In this document: one piece after another, positions 33,098-42,664 of the stretch
Layout of the letters: each line of letters starts with the position of its first letter
Position numbering within the stretch: the first letter of the stretch is position 1
NCBI GenBank assembly: GCA_021845905.1
Contig: JAJZVA010000010.1
Coordinates: 31,420 to 95,419 of the forward strand
Source: Pseudomonadota bacterium
Lineage (GTDB): Bacteria > Pseudomonadota > Alphaproteobacteria > Micavibrionales > UBA2020
Direction of reading: 5' to 3'
DNA: 64,000 nucleotides
The notes under the pieces: generated by a model
Database searches by the model: none
What the model was told of the DNA's origin: nothing
Seen by the model: the letters and a program-made list of their open reading frames with translations, nothing else
Program-made: the position numbers and the translations under genes

Positions 33098-35734
33098 ATG
33101 TTCCGCACCGAAAACGCCCCGCAGCCGAAATACCTCAAAGACTACAAAAAACCGGATTTCAAAATCGACAGCATCCATCTCGATTTCAACATCCGCCCGG
33201 GCCGTTCCGGCCCTAATACTGATTCAGGCGCGGGAGCCGCGCCGGGCGTGACCACCGTCACCGCGACGACGAAATTCCGGCGCGTCAATCCGGCGGCGCA
33301 AGACCTCGTGCTCGACGGGCAGAACATGACGCTGCGCTCCGTCGCGCTCGACGGCGTGGCGCTCTCGGGCAACCTTTTCACCGCCGACGACGACACGCTC
33401 ACCATCGCAAGCGTGCCGGAGGTCTTCACGCTCGAAATCGTCACCGACATCTGCCCCGAGAAGAACACCGCGCTCGAAGGGCTCTACAATTCCGGCGGCA
33501 ACTATTGCACGCAGTGCGAGTCGGAAGGCTTTCGCAAGATCACCTATTATCTCGACCGCCCGGACGTGATGACCACCTTCACCACGCGCATCGAGGCGGA
33601 CAAAAAGAAATGCCCCGTGCTGCTCTCCAACGGCAACCGCACGGACAAAGGCGACCTCGGAAACGGCAGGCATTTCGCCGTGTGGCACGACCCCTTCCCC
33701 AAGCCGTGCTATTTGTTCGCGCTCGTCGCGGGCGATCTCGCCACCGTGCACGACACCTTCAAAACCATGAGCGGGCGCAAGGTGGATTTGTACATCCACG
33801 TCAACCACGGCAACGAAGACAAATGCGCGCACGCGATGGAATCGCTCAAAAAAGCGATGAAATGGGACGAGGAAAAATACGGGCGCGAATACGACCTCGG
33901 CCTGTTCAACATCGTCGCGGTGAACGATTTCAACTTCGGCGCGATGGAGAACAAGAGCCTCAACATCTTCAACGCCCGCCTCGTGCTGGCGAAGCCTGAA
34001 ACCGCGACCGACGCGGACTTTCTCGCCATCGAGGGCGTGGTCGCGCACGAATACTTCCACAACTGGACGGGCAACCGCATCACCTGCCGCGACTGGTTCC
34101 AGCTGTCTTTGAAGGAAGGCCTCACCGTGTTCCGCGACCAGAGCTTCTCCGCCGACATGAACGACGCCGCCGTCTGCCGCATCGACGACGTGGACCATCT
34201 GCGCAGCGCGCAGTTCGCCGAGGACGCGGGGCCGATGGCGCATCCGGTGCGCCCCGACAATTACATCGAGATCGGCAACTTCTACACCATGACGGTCTAC
34301 GAAAAAGGCGCCGAGGTCATCCGCATGATGCATACGCTGATGGGCGCGGAAAACTACCGCAAGGGCACCGATTTGTATTTCCAGCGCTTTGACGGCCAGG
34401 CCGTCACCTGCGACGATTTCGCGCAATGCATGCAGGAGGCCGCGGGCGTCGATCTTTCGCAGTTCAAGCTCTGGTATTCACAGGCCGGCACGCCGGAGCT
34501 GACCGCGAAGCAAAGCTACGACGAGAAGAAAAAAATCTACACGCTGACCTTCACGCAGCATATTCCCGACACGGCAGGTCAAACAGGCAAGCAGCCGATG
34601 CACATGCCGATACTGGTCGGCCTGCTGGGCCGCGACGGCAACGACATGCTGCCGGAAAAGACGCGCCTGCTCGAACTGCGCGCGAAACAAGAGACGTTCT
34701 TCTTCGAAAACGTGAGCGAAAAGCCCGTGCCGTCGATTCTGCGGCAGTTCTCCGCGCCGGTGAAGCTGAAGACGAACCTTTCCGACGACGACCTGCTCTT
34801 TCTCATGGCGCACGATTCAGACGGTTTCAACCGCTGGGACGCGGGGCAGACATATTTGCAGCGGCTGATCCTTTCGAAGCCGCACCGCCTGCCCGACGCG
34901 CTGTTCGACGCCTTTGGCCGGCTGATCGCCGACAAGCGGGCGGGCAAGGCGCTGATCGCCAAGGCGCTGACCCTGCCGTCGGAGAATTATCTCGCGCAGC
35001 TGCAGGAGGTGATCGACGTCGACGGCATCCACGCGGCGCGGAAACTGATCCTCTCCGGCGTCGGCAAAAAATATCTCGCCGAGTTCAAAAAGCTCCATGA
35101 AGAAAACGCCGATGCCGGGGCTTATTCCGTCGCGCCCGAAGCCGTCGGCAAACGCCGCCTTAAAAACGCCGCCCTGCGCTACATTCAGGCGGCGGACGCC
35201 GGCCTCGGCGCGGAGCTCGCGCTCGCGCAATATCAATCCGCGCAAAACATGACCGACAAGGTCGCGGCGCTCGCCATCCTCGGCGACACCAAAACGCAGG
35301 CCGCGCTTTATGCCTTCGACGACTTTTATAAAACCTGGAAGACCGATCCGCTGGTGATCGACAAATGGTTCGGCTTGCAGGCCGTCGCCGACCGCGCCGA
35401 CGCGCCGGAGATCGTCACGCACCTCTTGCAACACCCAGATTTTACTTATAAAAACCCCAACCGCCTGCGCGCGCTGGTCGGCAATTTTTCGAACGGAAAC
35501 CAGAAATGGTTCCACCGCGACGACGGCGCTGGCTACAGGATCCTCGCCGAAACGGTGATCAAGCTCAACGCCATCAACCCCTCCACCGCCGCGCGGCTGC
35601 TCACGCCGCTCCGCCAGTGGCGCAAATACGACGCCGAGAGAAAGAGCTTGATGGAAAGCGAATTAAAACGCATCCTGTCGGAGAAGAACATCTCCAACGA
35701 CGTTTATGAAATCGTGTCGAAAAGCCTGAAATGA
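33098..35734 (+). CDS. pepN: Aminopeptidase N
   Basis: PepN is a zinc M1 aminopeptidase that degrades cytoplasmic peptides. The 878-residue protein has GAMENKSLNIF, the zinc motif H317-E-Y-F-H321 in VAHEYFHNW with Glu340 in LKEGL, and the DUF3458-type C-terminal domain. Length matches the E. coli enzyme. A start at 33098 with GGAG upstream is used. Residues of about 33-51 (GRSGPNTDSGAGAAPG) are an insertion relative to the family consensus and are encoded by a palindromic element. The stop overlaps the methyltransferase start (ATGA). Confidence 0.95.
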   Translation: MFRTENAPQPKYLKDYKKPDFKIDSIHLDFNIRPGRSGPNTDSGAGAAPGVTTVTATTKFRRVNPAAQDLVLDGQNMTLRSVALDGVALSGNLFTADDDTLTIASVPEVFTLEIVTDICPEKNTALEGLYNSGGNYCTQCESEGFRKITYYLDRPDVMTTFTTRIEADKKKCPVLLSNGNRTDKGDLGNGRHFAVWHDPFPKPCYLFALVAGDLATVHDTFKTMSGRKVDLYIHVNHGNEDKCAHAMESLKKAMKWDEEKYGREYDLGLFNIVAVNDFNFGAMENKSLNIFNARLVLAKPETATDADFLAIEGVVAHEYFHNWTGNRITCRDWFQLSLKEGLTVFRDQSFSADMNDAAVCRIDDVDHLRSAQFAEDAGPMAHPVRPDNYIEIGNFYTMTVYEKGAEVIRMMHTLMGAENYRKGTDLYFQRFDGQAVTCDDFAQCMQEAAGVDLSQFKLWYSQAGTPELTAKQSYDEKKKIYTLTFTQHIPDTAGQTGKQPMHMPILVGLLGRDGNDMLPEKTRLLELRAKQETFFFENVSEKPVPSILRQFSAPVKLKTNLSDDDLLFLMAHDSDGFNRWDAGQTYLQRLILSKPHRLPDALFDAFGRLIADKRAGKALIAKALTLPSENYLAQLQEVIDVDGIHAARKLILSGVGKKYLAEFKKLHEENADAGAYSVAPEAVGKRRLKNAALRYIQAADAGLGAELALAQYQSAQNMTDKVAALAILGDTKTQAALYAFDDFYKTWKTDPLVIDKWFGLQAVADRADAPEIVTHLLQHPDFTYKNPNRLRALVGNFSNGNQKWFHRDDGAGYRILAETVIKLNAINPSTAARLLTPLRQWRKYDAERKSLMESELKRILSEKNISNDVYEIVSKSLK
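33194..33248. repeat. Palindromic element inside pepN
   Basis: Outer arms CGCCCGG (33194-33200) and CCGGGCG (33242-33248) enclose inner palindromes GGCCGTTCCGGCC and GGCGCGGGAGCCGCGCC. The 55-base block lies in frame near the 5' end of pepN and encodes a Gly/Ser/Ala-rich stretch that the family normally lacks. It is a second case in this window of a palindrome within a coding region. Confidence 0.65.
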
Positions 35735-36462
35735 ACGAGTTGCCGAAAACCTGCCGCCTGTGTCTTGCGCCTTTCGACGGATTGCCGATGGGCAGCAAGC
35801 ATGATTACACCTTCTTCGCCTGCAAAGCCTGCGGATCGATCATGACGAACCCGTGGCCGACGCAGAAAGATCTCGATGCGTTCTTCGGCGAGATCCAGCC
35901 GGAGATCGTCCACGTGCCCAATCCGCAAGGCCGGATCTACAAATATCAAAAACGCATCCGCAAGGTCATGCCGGAAAGCACGGGCAAGCGCTTTCTCGAC
36001 GTCGCGGCGCGGCAGGGCTATGCCGTCCTCGCGGCGCGGAACCTCGGTTTTCAGGCCAAAGGCATCGACGCGCACGCATTCTTCGCCGCCTTCGCGCGCG
36101 ACAAGTACGAGCCGCACCTCGTAGAACATGAAACCGCAGAGGCCGCCGCCGCGCGCGGCGAACAGGCGGATCTCGTCTACGTCGCCGAAGGCTTTTGCGA
36201 GCAGCCCGATCCGGAAGCCTACATGGCCGCGCTCGCCAGGCTGATCGCGCCCGGCGGAAAAATGTATATTCAGGAGCCGGACGGCAACCACTTGCGCCTG
36301 CCCGCCAACTTCACGCGCTGGAACTTCGTCGAGCCGCCGCTGAACTTCTGCTACCCCTCGAGGAAAGGCATGGAGGCGCTGCTCGGCCGCCACGGGCTGA
36401 AAGTGGAGAAAAGATTCTTCTCCTGGACGCCGTTCCTCAAGTTCGTGGCCGTGCGCGCATGA
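35731..36462 (+). CDS. SAM-dependent methyltransferase with zinc-binding N-terminus
   Basis: A 243-residue class I methyltransferase of the Methyltransf_23 type. The N-terminus carries two cysteine pairs (CRLC and CKAC) suited to zinc. A Rossmann core follows (RFLDVAARQGYAVLAARNLG; ADLVYVAEGFCEQ). The LDVAARQG motif is a somewhat altered GxGxG. Proteins of this layout often act on sugars or surface glycolipids. It overlaps pepN and the CinA-type gene by ATGA on both sides, so it is probably co-translated. Substrate unknown. Confidence 0.75.
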   Translation: MNELPKTCRLCLAPFDGLPMGSKHDYTFFACKACGSIMTNPWPTQKDLDAFFGEIQPEIVHVPNPQGRIYKYQKRIRKVMPESTGKRFLDVAARQGYAVLAARNLGFQAKGIDAHAFFAAFARDKYEPHLVEHETAEAAAARGEQADLVYVAEGFCEQPDPEAYMAALARLIAPGGKMYIQEPDGNHLRLPANFTRWNFVEPPLNFCYPSRKGMEALLGRHGLKVEKRFFSWTPFLKFVAVRA

Positions 36463-37211
36463 GCGGCGCGGGAGCCACAGCCGCCATCCTGATCATCGGC
36501 AACGAAATACTCTCCGGCCGCACGCAGGACGTGAACGTCAAATTCATCGCCGGGCGTCTCTCGGCGCGGGGCATAAAACTCCGCGAAGTGCGCGTGGTGC
36601 CCGACGAGGAAGACGCCATCATCGCCGCGGCGCGCGCGCTTTCCGGCGCTTATACTTACGTTTTTTCCACCGGCGGCATCGGCCCGACGCACGACGACAT
36701 CACCGCCGCCTGCATGGCGAAGGCCTTCGGCGCGACGCTGGAGATCAACGCCGAAGCCAAGGCCCGCATGGCCGCCCGCTGCGCCGAAAGAGGCGTTCCG
36801 CTGACCGAAGGCCGCCTGCGCATGACGCGCGTGCCCGCCGGCGCGGCGCTGATCGACAACCCCGTCTCCATCGCGCCGGGATTCAAAATAAGCAACGTTT
36901 ACGTCATGGCGGGCATCCCCGACATCATGCAGGCGATGTTCCTGACGCTCGAGCCGGGGCTCGCGCAAGGCGCGCCCGTCCTGTCGCGCAGCGTTTCGGG
37001 CAGAATGCTGGAAAGCGAGATCGCCGCGCCGCTCGAAGAGATTCAAAAACAATATCCCGACGTCGATATCGGCAGCTATCCCGCCCTCGGCAAGGACGAT
37101 CCGCATGTCAGCATCGTCCTGCGCGCGGTTGACGAACAAAGGCTTTCCGCCGCCATGGAGCTGGTGCTGGAAATGGCGAAGGGATTTGATCCGGCTGTTG
37201 CGGTTATATGA
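36459..37211 (+). CDS. CinA-type competence/damage-inducible protein (MoaB-like domain)
   Basis: A 250-residue protein built on the molybdopterin-binding MoaB/MogA fold: ILIIGNEILSGRTQDVNVKF at the start and VFSTGGIGPTHDDITAACMA near residue 70. The C-terminal nicotinamide-mononucleotide amidase domain of full CinA is absent; family members of this short form are common in alphaproteobacteria. It overlaps the methyltransferase stop by four bases. No molybdenum-cofactor genes adjoin. Confidence 0.85.
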   Translation: MSGAGATAAILIIGNEILSGRTQDVNVKFIAGRLSARGIKLREVRVVPDEEDAIIAAARALSGAYTYVFSTGGIGPTHDDITAACMAKAFGATLEINAEAKARMAARCAERGVPLTEGRLRMTRVPAGAALIDNPVSIAPGFKISNVYVMAGIPDIMQAMFLTLEPGLAQGAPVLSRSVSGRMLESEIAAPLEEIQKQYPDVDIGSYPALGKDDPHVSIVLRAVDEQRLSAAMELVLEMAKGFDPAVAVI

Positions 37212-37331
37212 TTTATATAAAATTATAAATATAAAAATCCATAAAATGTATTGTCTGAATATAAAAATTCCGGCAATTAAATATGAATAAAATTTACACC
37301 CGATCACACACCTCATTAAAGGATGAAAGCC

Positions 37332-37697
37332 ATGGATCCATATCTGGACAAAATTTTCGATCAGGCCGCCGAACAGGGCCGCGCCACCATCCCCGTAGCC
37401 TCTAAATTAAAGGACATATGGGATCGTGTTGCGCATAAATTCAACGATGATGAAAGTTTTATTGCCACCGTCAACGCAAGTGGCGGCGCAGATCGGTTAC
37501 CAGAGGAATTTTATAAAAAGACAGTCTTCATCGTTGCCAAAAAAGAGGACGCATTTGTCTCTGTAAGAGAGCGTCAGGACGGACTTTTTGACATCACGAT
37601 CTCAGGTGAAGATGCCCGCACGGGACGCCACGAAAAAGACGTCGTCGAAGCGCTGGGCTATTTCTATGGCCGTTACGCCAAGCCGCCCAAGCCGTAA
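37332..37697 (+). CDS. Hypothetical protein, 121 residues
   Basis: The protein is mixed alpha/beta by appearance, with charged segments (IWDRVAHKFNDDESFIATV; KTVFIVAKKEDAFVSVRERQ) and no signal peptide or membrane helix. An AAAGGA eight bases before the ATG at 37332 supports this start over the ATG at 37323. The 110 bases before it are AT-rich and may hold its promoter. No family is recognised. It ends 62 bases before the converging pgk stop. Confidence 0.55.
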   Translation: MDPYLDKIFDQAAEQGRATIPVASKLKDIWDRVAHKFNDDESFIATVNASGGADRLPEEFYKKTVFIVAKKEDAFVSVRERQDGLFDITISGEDARTGRHEKDVVEALGYFYGRYAKPPKP

Positions 37698-37729
37698 AAC
37701 AGACTTTTAAACCGTTGAAAAGCGAGCCC

Positions 37730-37772
37730 GCGCCATAGGCGCATTTCGACCCGCGCGCCTTAGGCGCATTTC
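37730..37772. repeat. 25-base-offset duplication of the pgk 3' end
   Basis: GCGCC(A/T)TAGGCGCATTTC occurs at 37730-37747 and 37755-37772. The second copy contains the last codons and stop of pgk; the first lies just downstream of it on the minus strand. Each copy is itself an inverted repeat (GCGCC-TAx-GGCGC), so the pair may act as a weak termination structure. The pattern parallels the duplication at the aminotransferase gene end (16682-16721). Confidence 0.65.
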
Positions 37773-38986
37773 AAAACGTTTTCTTTGAGCGCGCGGACGC
37801 CTGGCAGGTCTTTGCCTTCGAGCCATTCGAGGAACGCGCCGCCCGCGGTCGAAACATAAGTCAGCTTGTCCTCCACGCCCGCGTGCGCCAGCGCGGCGAC
37901 GGTATCTCCCCCGCCCGCGACGCTGACGAGTTGGCCTTGCGCCGTGAGATCGGCGACGACCTTCGCCAGCGCCGTCGTGCCCGCATCGAACGGCGCGATT
38001 TCGAACGCGCCGAGCGGGCCGTTCCACAAAACCGTTTTCGCGAGACGCAACTGGTCGGCGATCACCGCGACAGAGCCTTTGCCAATGTCGAGCACCATGC
38101 CGTCTTCGGGGATGCCGTCCAGCCCGACGGTTTCGCTCGCCGCGCCCGCCTTGAATTCCTTCGCCACCACGCCGTCGACCGGCAGGCAGATCTTGCAGCC
38201 GTGTTCCTTCGCGGCGGTGACGATGTCGAGCGCTTCCGCCGCCATGTCCTTCTCGCACAATGATTTGCCGACGCTTGTGCCGAGCGCGTTCAAAAACGTG
38301 TTCGCCATGCCGCCGCCGAGCACCAGCACGTCTATTTTGGTGACGAGGTTGTTGAGCAGGTCGAGCTTGGTGGAAATCTTCGCGCCGCCGACCAGCGCAA
38401 CGACAGGACGTTGCGGATTTTCAAGCGCTTTGGCGAGCGCGGAGAGTTCCGCTTCCATCAGCCGCCCGGCGTAAGCGGGCAAAAGCCCCGCCAGCGCGTG
38501 CGTCGTGGCGTGGGCGCGGTGCGCGGCGGAGAACGCGTCGTTCACGTAGACATCGCCGAGCGACGCGATTTTTTGCGCGAAGCCGGCGTCGTCTTTTTCC
38601 TCTTCCGGATAAAAGCGCACGTTTTCGAGCAGCAACACCTCGCCCGCCTTCATCTTCGCGATCGCCGCTTTCGGCGCGTCGCCGATGCAATCGTCGGCAA
38701 AAGCCACGGGCATTTCCAGCGCGTCGCTGACCGCCGCGCAGACCGGCGCGAGCGAAAACGCCGGATCCTTCTTGCCTTTCGGGCGGCCAAAGTGGGAGAG
38801 CAGAACGATCTTCGCGCCCTTCCCCGCCAGTTCGCGGATCGTCGGCACGAGACGCGTGATGCGCGTCATGTCGGTGACTTTTCCGTCCTGCATCGGCACG
38901 TTGAGATCGGCGCGGAGCAGAACGACCTTGTCCTTGCAGGCAAGGTTGTCGAGCGTCTTGGGGCCGGACATGTCAGGGGAAGTCAT
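37760..38986 (-). CDS. pgk: Phosphoglycerate kinase
   Basis: Pgk makes ATP and 3-phosphoglycerate in glycolysis. The 408-residue protein has the substrate motif [19 protein letters not shown] near residue 21, [10 protein letters not shown] near 62, and the C-terminal nucleotide motif [13 protein letters not shown]. Length is as expected. The start could be 38986 or the internal ATG at 38971; neither has a strong ribosome-binding site. The first overlaps the end of the upstream gene by 14 bases. The neighbouring gap and fba genes often seen beside pgk are not present. Confidence 0.96.
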   Translation of the reverse strand: MTSPDMSGPKTLDNLACKDKVVLLRADLNVPMQDGKVTDMTRITRLVPTIRELAGKGAKIVLLSHFGRPKGKKDPAFSLAPVCAAVSDALEMPVAFADDCIGDAPKAAIAKMKAGEVLLLENVRFYPEEEKDDAGFAQKIASLGDVYVNDAFSAAHRAHATTHALAGLLPAYAGRLMEAELSALAKALENPQRPVVALVGGAKISTKLDLLNNLVTKIDVLVLGGGMANTFLNALGTSVGKSLCEKDMAAEALDIVTAAKEHGCKICLPVDGVVAKEFKAGAASETVGLDGIPEDGMVLDIGKGSVAVIADQLRLAKTVLWNGPLGAFEIAPFDAGTTALAKVVADLTAQGQLVSVAGGGDTVAALAHAGVEDKLTYVSTAGGAFLEWLEGKDLPGVRALKENVLKCA

Positions 38987-39920
38987 GGGCAGTCTGTTCC
39001 GCAGGCGTCAGTGTGGTGGACGTTGCCGGCGCGGGCGCGATGGTTCCGGATGGCTGAACGGGCGTTTGCGCCGATGATGCCGCCGCGGGAGAAGACGACA
39101 CAGGCGCGACAGGCGCCGCGGCGGGCGCCGGCGCCGCGGAAGCGGAGGGAGACACGGCAGGCGCACTCGCCGGTGAAACATCAGGCGCGCTCATTCCGTG
39201 CGACGCGCCGGAAAAGAGGTTGAACGGGCGGGTGTAAGTCAGAGCCAGCATCTCCGTGCGGTCGTTCGCGCGCAAGGACTTGCCGTTGGTGATGACGTCG
39301 AAGTTGAGGCCGAGGCGGCTCTTGTCGTTAAACTGATAGGCGATCTCCGCGCCGAAACGCCCGACCACCGTGCGCCCAAGATCGTAGCCGCCGCCCGCCC
39401 TGTAAAGGCCGAGCGCCGCCGACGGCATCAGGAAGATATGGCGCGTGATATGAAACGGCACGCCCAGACCGGCATACGCCATCGCCGAGCCCTTGGTCGT
39501 CGCCATCGCGCCGAACAGGGGTTGCAAAACGCCGAGCACCTTGATGCCCGGCTGGAGTTCCGCATTGAAGGAGGTCGCGTGGTCGCTGTGACGAAAAGGA
39601 TCATATTCGCCGACGCTCAACCCGAAGAAGGCCGTGTTGGGCTGAACCTTCACCACGCTGTCCGCCGGAACGGGCGGCAACGGCTTGGGCAGTTGCGCGG
39701 GCGTGAGCTGACCCGCGCCCTGCGCGGCGTTGCTCGTCGCAACATTCGTGACGCCGGTCGTGTTGATGGTGTCCGTATTGTCCGGCGTGTCGGGAATGAC
39801 GGAGGACGTCGCTGGCGGCGTTACGCCGTAGGGCATGCCATCCGCGCGCGCGGTGGAACTCGCCATGCACAACACAGCGAGCGAAACTCCGGCAACGAGC
39901 GCTTTTGTCCTGCTGTTCAC
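38973..39920 (-). CDS. PagL-like acyloxyacyl hydrolase/outer-membrane barrel with Ala/Pro-rich tail
   Basis: A 315-residue protein with a clear signal peptide ([19 protein letters not shown]). The middle, about residues 95-235, looks like an eight-strand outer-membrane barrel of the lipid A 3-O-deacylase/acyloxyacyl hydrolase family ([44 protein letters not shown]). The last 70 residues are Pro/Ala/Ser-rich low complexity. The barrel assignment is by pattern. The tail is unusual for the family and may be periplasmic or surface exposed. The gene lies directly upstream of pgk. Confidence 0.6.
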   Translation of the reverse strand: MNSRTKALVAGVSLAVLCMASSTARADGMPYGVTPPATSSVIPDTPDNTDTINTTGVTNVATSNAAQGAGQLTPAQLPKPLPPVPADSVVKVQPNTAFFGLSVGEYDPFRHSDHATSFNAELQPGIKVLGVLQPLFGAMATTKGSAMAYAGLGVPFHITRHIFLMPSAALGLYRAGGGYDLGRTVVGRFGAEIAYQFNDKSRLGLNFDVITNGKSLRANDRTEMLALTYTRPFNLFSGASHGMSAPDVSPASAPAVSPSASAAPAPAAAPVAPVSSSPAAASSAQTPVQPSGTIAPAPATSTTLTPAEQTAHDFP

Positions 39921-39996
39921 GAGGAAAACATGCTCCTGAAAATTAAAAATCCCTTAACATCACTATGAAGCCTGCGCCGCATCGAGGCAAGCAAAA

Positions 39997-40986
39997 TCAT
40001 GCTGTTATCGCACGGAAGCCGTCCGCCGCCGCCAGCAGTTCGCGCATCGTTCCCGGCTCCGATGACGAATGTCCTGCATCCGGCACGACGATGAATTGCG
40101 CTTCCGGCCAGGCCCTGGCGAGATCGTGCGCCGTGACGATCGGGCATACGATGTCATAACGCCCTTGAACAATCACGCAAGGAATATGCCGGATGAGCCG
40201 GATATTTCTCAACAAATAATCATCTGGCGTAAATCTGTTGTTGACGAAATAATGGCATTCCAGCCGCGCGACCGCATAAGAATAAGCGACCTCCTCCGCC
40301 GACGGCGCGGCGGCCGTTTTTTCCGGCGCGTCGGGGATCAGCCGCAGGCACGCGCTTTCGTAGCCGCTCCATCTTTCCGCCGCGGGCAGATGAACCGCGC
40401 GGTCGGGATGCGTCAGCCGTTTGTAATAAGACGAAAGAATGTCTTTACGCTCGGCTTCGTCGAGAAGCGAGACGAAATCGTCCCACGCTTCCGGAAAAAT
40501 ATTCCGCATGCCGTAAAGAAAATGATCGAGCTCGCTCTGGCGCATCATGAAGATGCCGCGCATCGTCATGCTCAGCACGCGTCCGGGATGCGCGATGGCG
40601 TAAGCGAGCGCAAGGGTCGAGCCCCACGATCCGCCGAAGAGATGCCAGCGGCTTATCCCGAGATGTTCGCGCAAAAGCTCCATGTCGGCGACCAGATCCG
40701 CCGTCGTGTTCTCGCGCAGTTCGCCGCGGGGCGTCGAGCGTCCCGCGCCGCGCTGGTCGAAAATGACGATGCGGTAATGCGCGGGATCGAAAAACTGCCG
40801 GTGCTTGGCTTGCGCGCCCGCGCCCGGCCCGCCGTGCAGGAACACCACCGGAACGCCTTTGGGATTGCCGGACTGTTCGTAATAAACGCGGTGGAGGCCT
40901 CCGGCTTTCAGAAAGCCGCTGTCGTAAGCCTCTATCGCCGGGTAAAGCCGGGGCGCGACGTTAGTTTGCTCCTTGCGGAATAACAT
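39997..40986 (-). CDS. pip: Prolyl iminopeptidase
   Basis: Pip removes N-terminal proline from peptides. The 329-residue alpha/beta hydrolase has VVFLHGGPGAGA near residue 47, FDQRGAGRSTP, and the nucleophile elbow FGGSWGSTLALAYA, all diagnostic of S33 proline iminopeptidases. RYDIVCPI carries the acid and PDAGHSSSEP the His. Length matches. The start lies 26 bases inside the upstream nuclease-like gene on the same strand, so the two are probably co-transcribed. Confidence 0.93.
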   Translation of the reverse strand: MLFRKEQTNVAPRLYPAIEAYDSGFLKAGGLHRVYYEQSGNPKGVPVVFLHGGPGAGAQAKHRQFFDPAHYRIVIFDQRGAGRSTPRGELRENTTADLVADMELLREHLGISRWHLFGGSWGSTLALAYAIAHPGRVLSMTMRGIFMMRQSELDHFLYGMRNIFPEAWDDFVSLLDEAERKDILSSYYKRLTHPDRAVHLPAAERWSGYESACLRLIPDAPEKTAAAPSAEEVAYSYAVARLECHYFVNNRFTPDDYLLRNIRLIRHIPCVIVQGRYDIVCPIVTAHDLARAWPEAQFIVVPDAGHSSSEPGTMRELLAAADGFRAITA

Positions 40987-41815
40987 CGACCTGTTCCTTG
41001 TCCGTTACCTTGATGATCGGCTTGCCGTCCGCCATGGAGCCGATCAGCCCGCGCACGCGCACGATGCGCCCTTTCCATTTGGTGACATCGTAGTCGGGCG
41101 TGAATTCCGGAGTCCCCTTGCGATACCACATCGGGAACTGCAGCGGCATCAAAACCGAAAAGCCCGTCTGCCAGTCGTCCGTCATGTTGAGGAAGACGTA
41201 TTGTTTGGAACTCGAAACGCTGGCCACCTGCCCCTGCACGATCTGATAACTGCCCGTATAGGCGCCCGCTTCATAAGGCGACTTGATTCCGTGCGCCGAA
41301 CCCTGCCAGAGCCCTATCTTTTCATGCCGGGCCAGTTTCTCGGCGCGCTTGAGCGCCGCCAGCACATCGTCAACCGCGGCGGGAACGGCGGCGGCGCCGT
41401 CTTCCACACCGGACATATAAACCCGCGCCAGCCCTTTCGAGACCAGATCCTTTTGCGCCCAGAACCCGTCGTCCTGCCGGACGATCTGCCCATAGGGCAC
41501 GCCGAACTTGTCCGCCGCCGGGCTTTGGTCCGTCGCGGGCGCATAGGCGTAAATCGCGACGCTCTTGCCGACCAGCTCTTTTTGCAATGCGGCGATGGCC
41601 TCCCGATCCTCGTAAGGCGGCACGAGGATGTTGGCGAGCTTGTAGCGCATCTGGTTGTCGAGCATCACCATGTCGGAGGAAAGGATCGTCTGCACCTTGC
41701 CGTTGCCGAGGAACTCCATGCCCTTTCGGTCCGCGAAAGACTGCGCCCGCGCGGAAGAAAAGAGCGCCAGCGCCATCATCGATGAGAAACAAAAAACGTA
41801 AACGAAACGCTTCAT
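40961..41815 (-). CDS. Secreted thermonuclease-like (SNase) protein
   Basis: A 284-residue protein with a signal peptide (SSMMALALFSSARAQ). An OB-fold SNase-like domain follows (VMLDNQMRYKLANILVPPYE; QKDLVSKGLARVYM; RHEKIGLWQG). The basic and acidic catalytic residues of staphylococcal nuclease are not fully conserved, so activity is uncertain. A second beta-rich stretch fills the C-terminal third (SYQIVQGQVASV). It probably acts in the periplasm. The gene overlaps pip. Confidence 0.7.
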   Translation of the reverse strand: MKRFVYVFCFSSMMALALFSSARAQSFADRKGMEFLGNGKVQTILSSDMVMLDNQMRYKLANILVPPYEDREAIAALQKELVGKSVAIYAYAPATDQSPAADKFGVPYGQIVRQDDGFWAQKDLVSKGLARVYMSGVEDGAAAVPAAVDDVLAALKRAEKLARHEKIGLWQGSAHGIKSPYEAGAYTGSYQIVQGQVASVSSSKQYVFLNMTDDWQTGFSVLMPLQFPMWYRKGTPEFTPDYDVTKWKGRIVRVRGLIGSMADGKPIIKVTDKEQVDVIPQGAN

Positions 41816-41905
41816 GCACTATTGCTAGCACATTCCGGAGGGAAATGCGCGGCGAAACTGCGCATTCACGGCGACGCGCAGACGGGCGGACAGGCTATGG
41901 CGAAA

Positions 41906-42664
41906 TCAGGCGACGTTGCCGAGGACGGCTTCGAGTTTTTCAGCGGCTTTTTTCTCGTCGATCTTCTCGATCGCGGCGACTTCGCGCGCGAGGCGCGCCA
42001 GCGCGGCCTGATAGATCTGGCGTTCGCTGTAGGACTGTTCGCCCTGATCGTCGGCCTTTTTCAGATCACGCAGCACTTCCGCGATGGAAACCGGATCGCC
42101 CGAATTGATTTTCGCTTCATATTCCTGCGCGCGACGGCTCCACATGATGCGGCGCACTTGCGAGCGGCCCTGCAACGTGGAGAGCGCGTCTTTCAGGCGG
42201 TCCTTGGAAGAAAGTTTCCGCAAGCCGGAAGCCTTGACCTTTGTAACCGGCAGCTTGAGGCGCATGCGGTCTTTTTCAAAACAAATCGTATAAAGGGTAA
42301 TGGAAAGCCCGGCGATGGTCTGCTCCTCGACGCCTTCGACCTGACCTACGCCGTGCGCGGGATAGACAACGAAGTCCCCGGCGACGAAGTCCAGTTTTTC
42401 GACTTTCTTTTCTTCAACCGGCGCGGCAGGTTGCTGCACGGCCTTGGCGGCGCTTTTTTTGGAAACTTTAACAGCCTCTTTTGCCGGAGCCGTCGTGGCT
42501 TTCTGCTTGGCGGGTTTTTTGCTCTGGGCGCCGATCGTAACAGTGGATTTGCCGCCTTTTACAGTGACCTTGACGGACGTTGCCGCCTTCTTTGAAGATG
42601 CGACTTTAACATCAACAGCCTTTTTTGTTTTCGTTGCCGCTTTCGCTTTTGCCGTTCTTGTCAT
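41906..42664 (-). CDS. CarD-family transcription regulator with histone-H1-like N-terminus
   Basis: CarD/CdnL proteins bind the RNA polymerase beta subunit and stabilise open promoter complexes. Residues of about 90-252 match the family (FVAGDFVVYPAHGVGQVEGV; LKLPVTKVKASGLRKL; GRSQVRRIMWSRRAQEYEAK). The first 88 residues are a Lys/Ala/Thr/Val-rich tail like bacterial histone-H1 homologues and are not part of the usual 160-residue protein. A GAGG lies before the ATG at 42664. The tail may add DNA binding. Confidence 0.9.
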   Translation of the reverse strand: MTRTAKAKAATKTKKAVDVKVASSKKAATSVKVTVKGGKSTVTIGAQSKKPAKQKATTAPAKEAVKVSKKSAAKAVQQPAAPVEEKKVEKLDFVAGDFVVYPAHGVGQVEGVEEQTIAGLSITLYTICFEKDRMRLKLPVTKVKASGLRKLSSKDRLKDALSTLQGRSQVRRIMWSRRAQEYEAKINSGDPVSIAEVLRDLKKADDQGEQSYSERQIYQAALARLAREVAAIEKIDEKKAAEKLEAVLGNVA

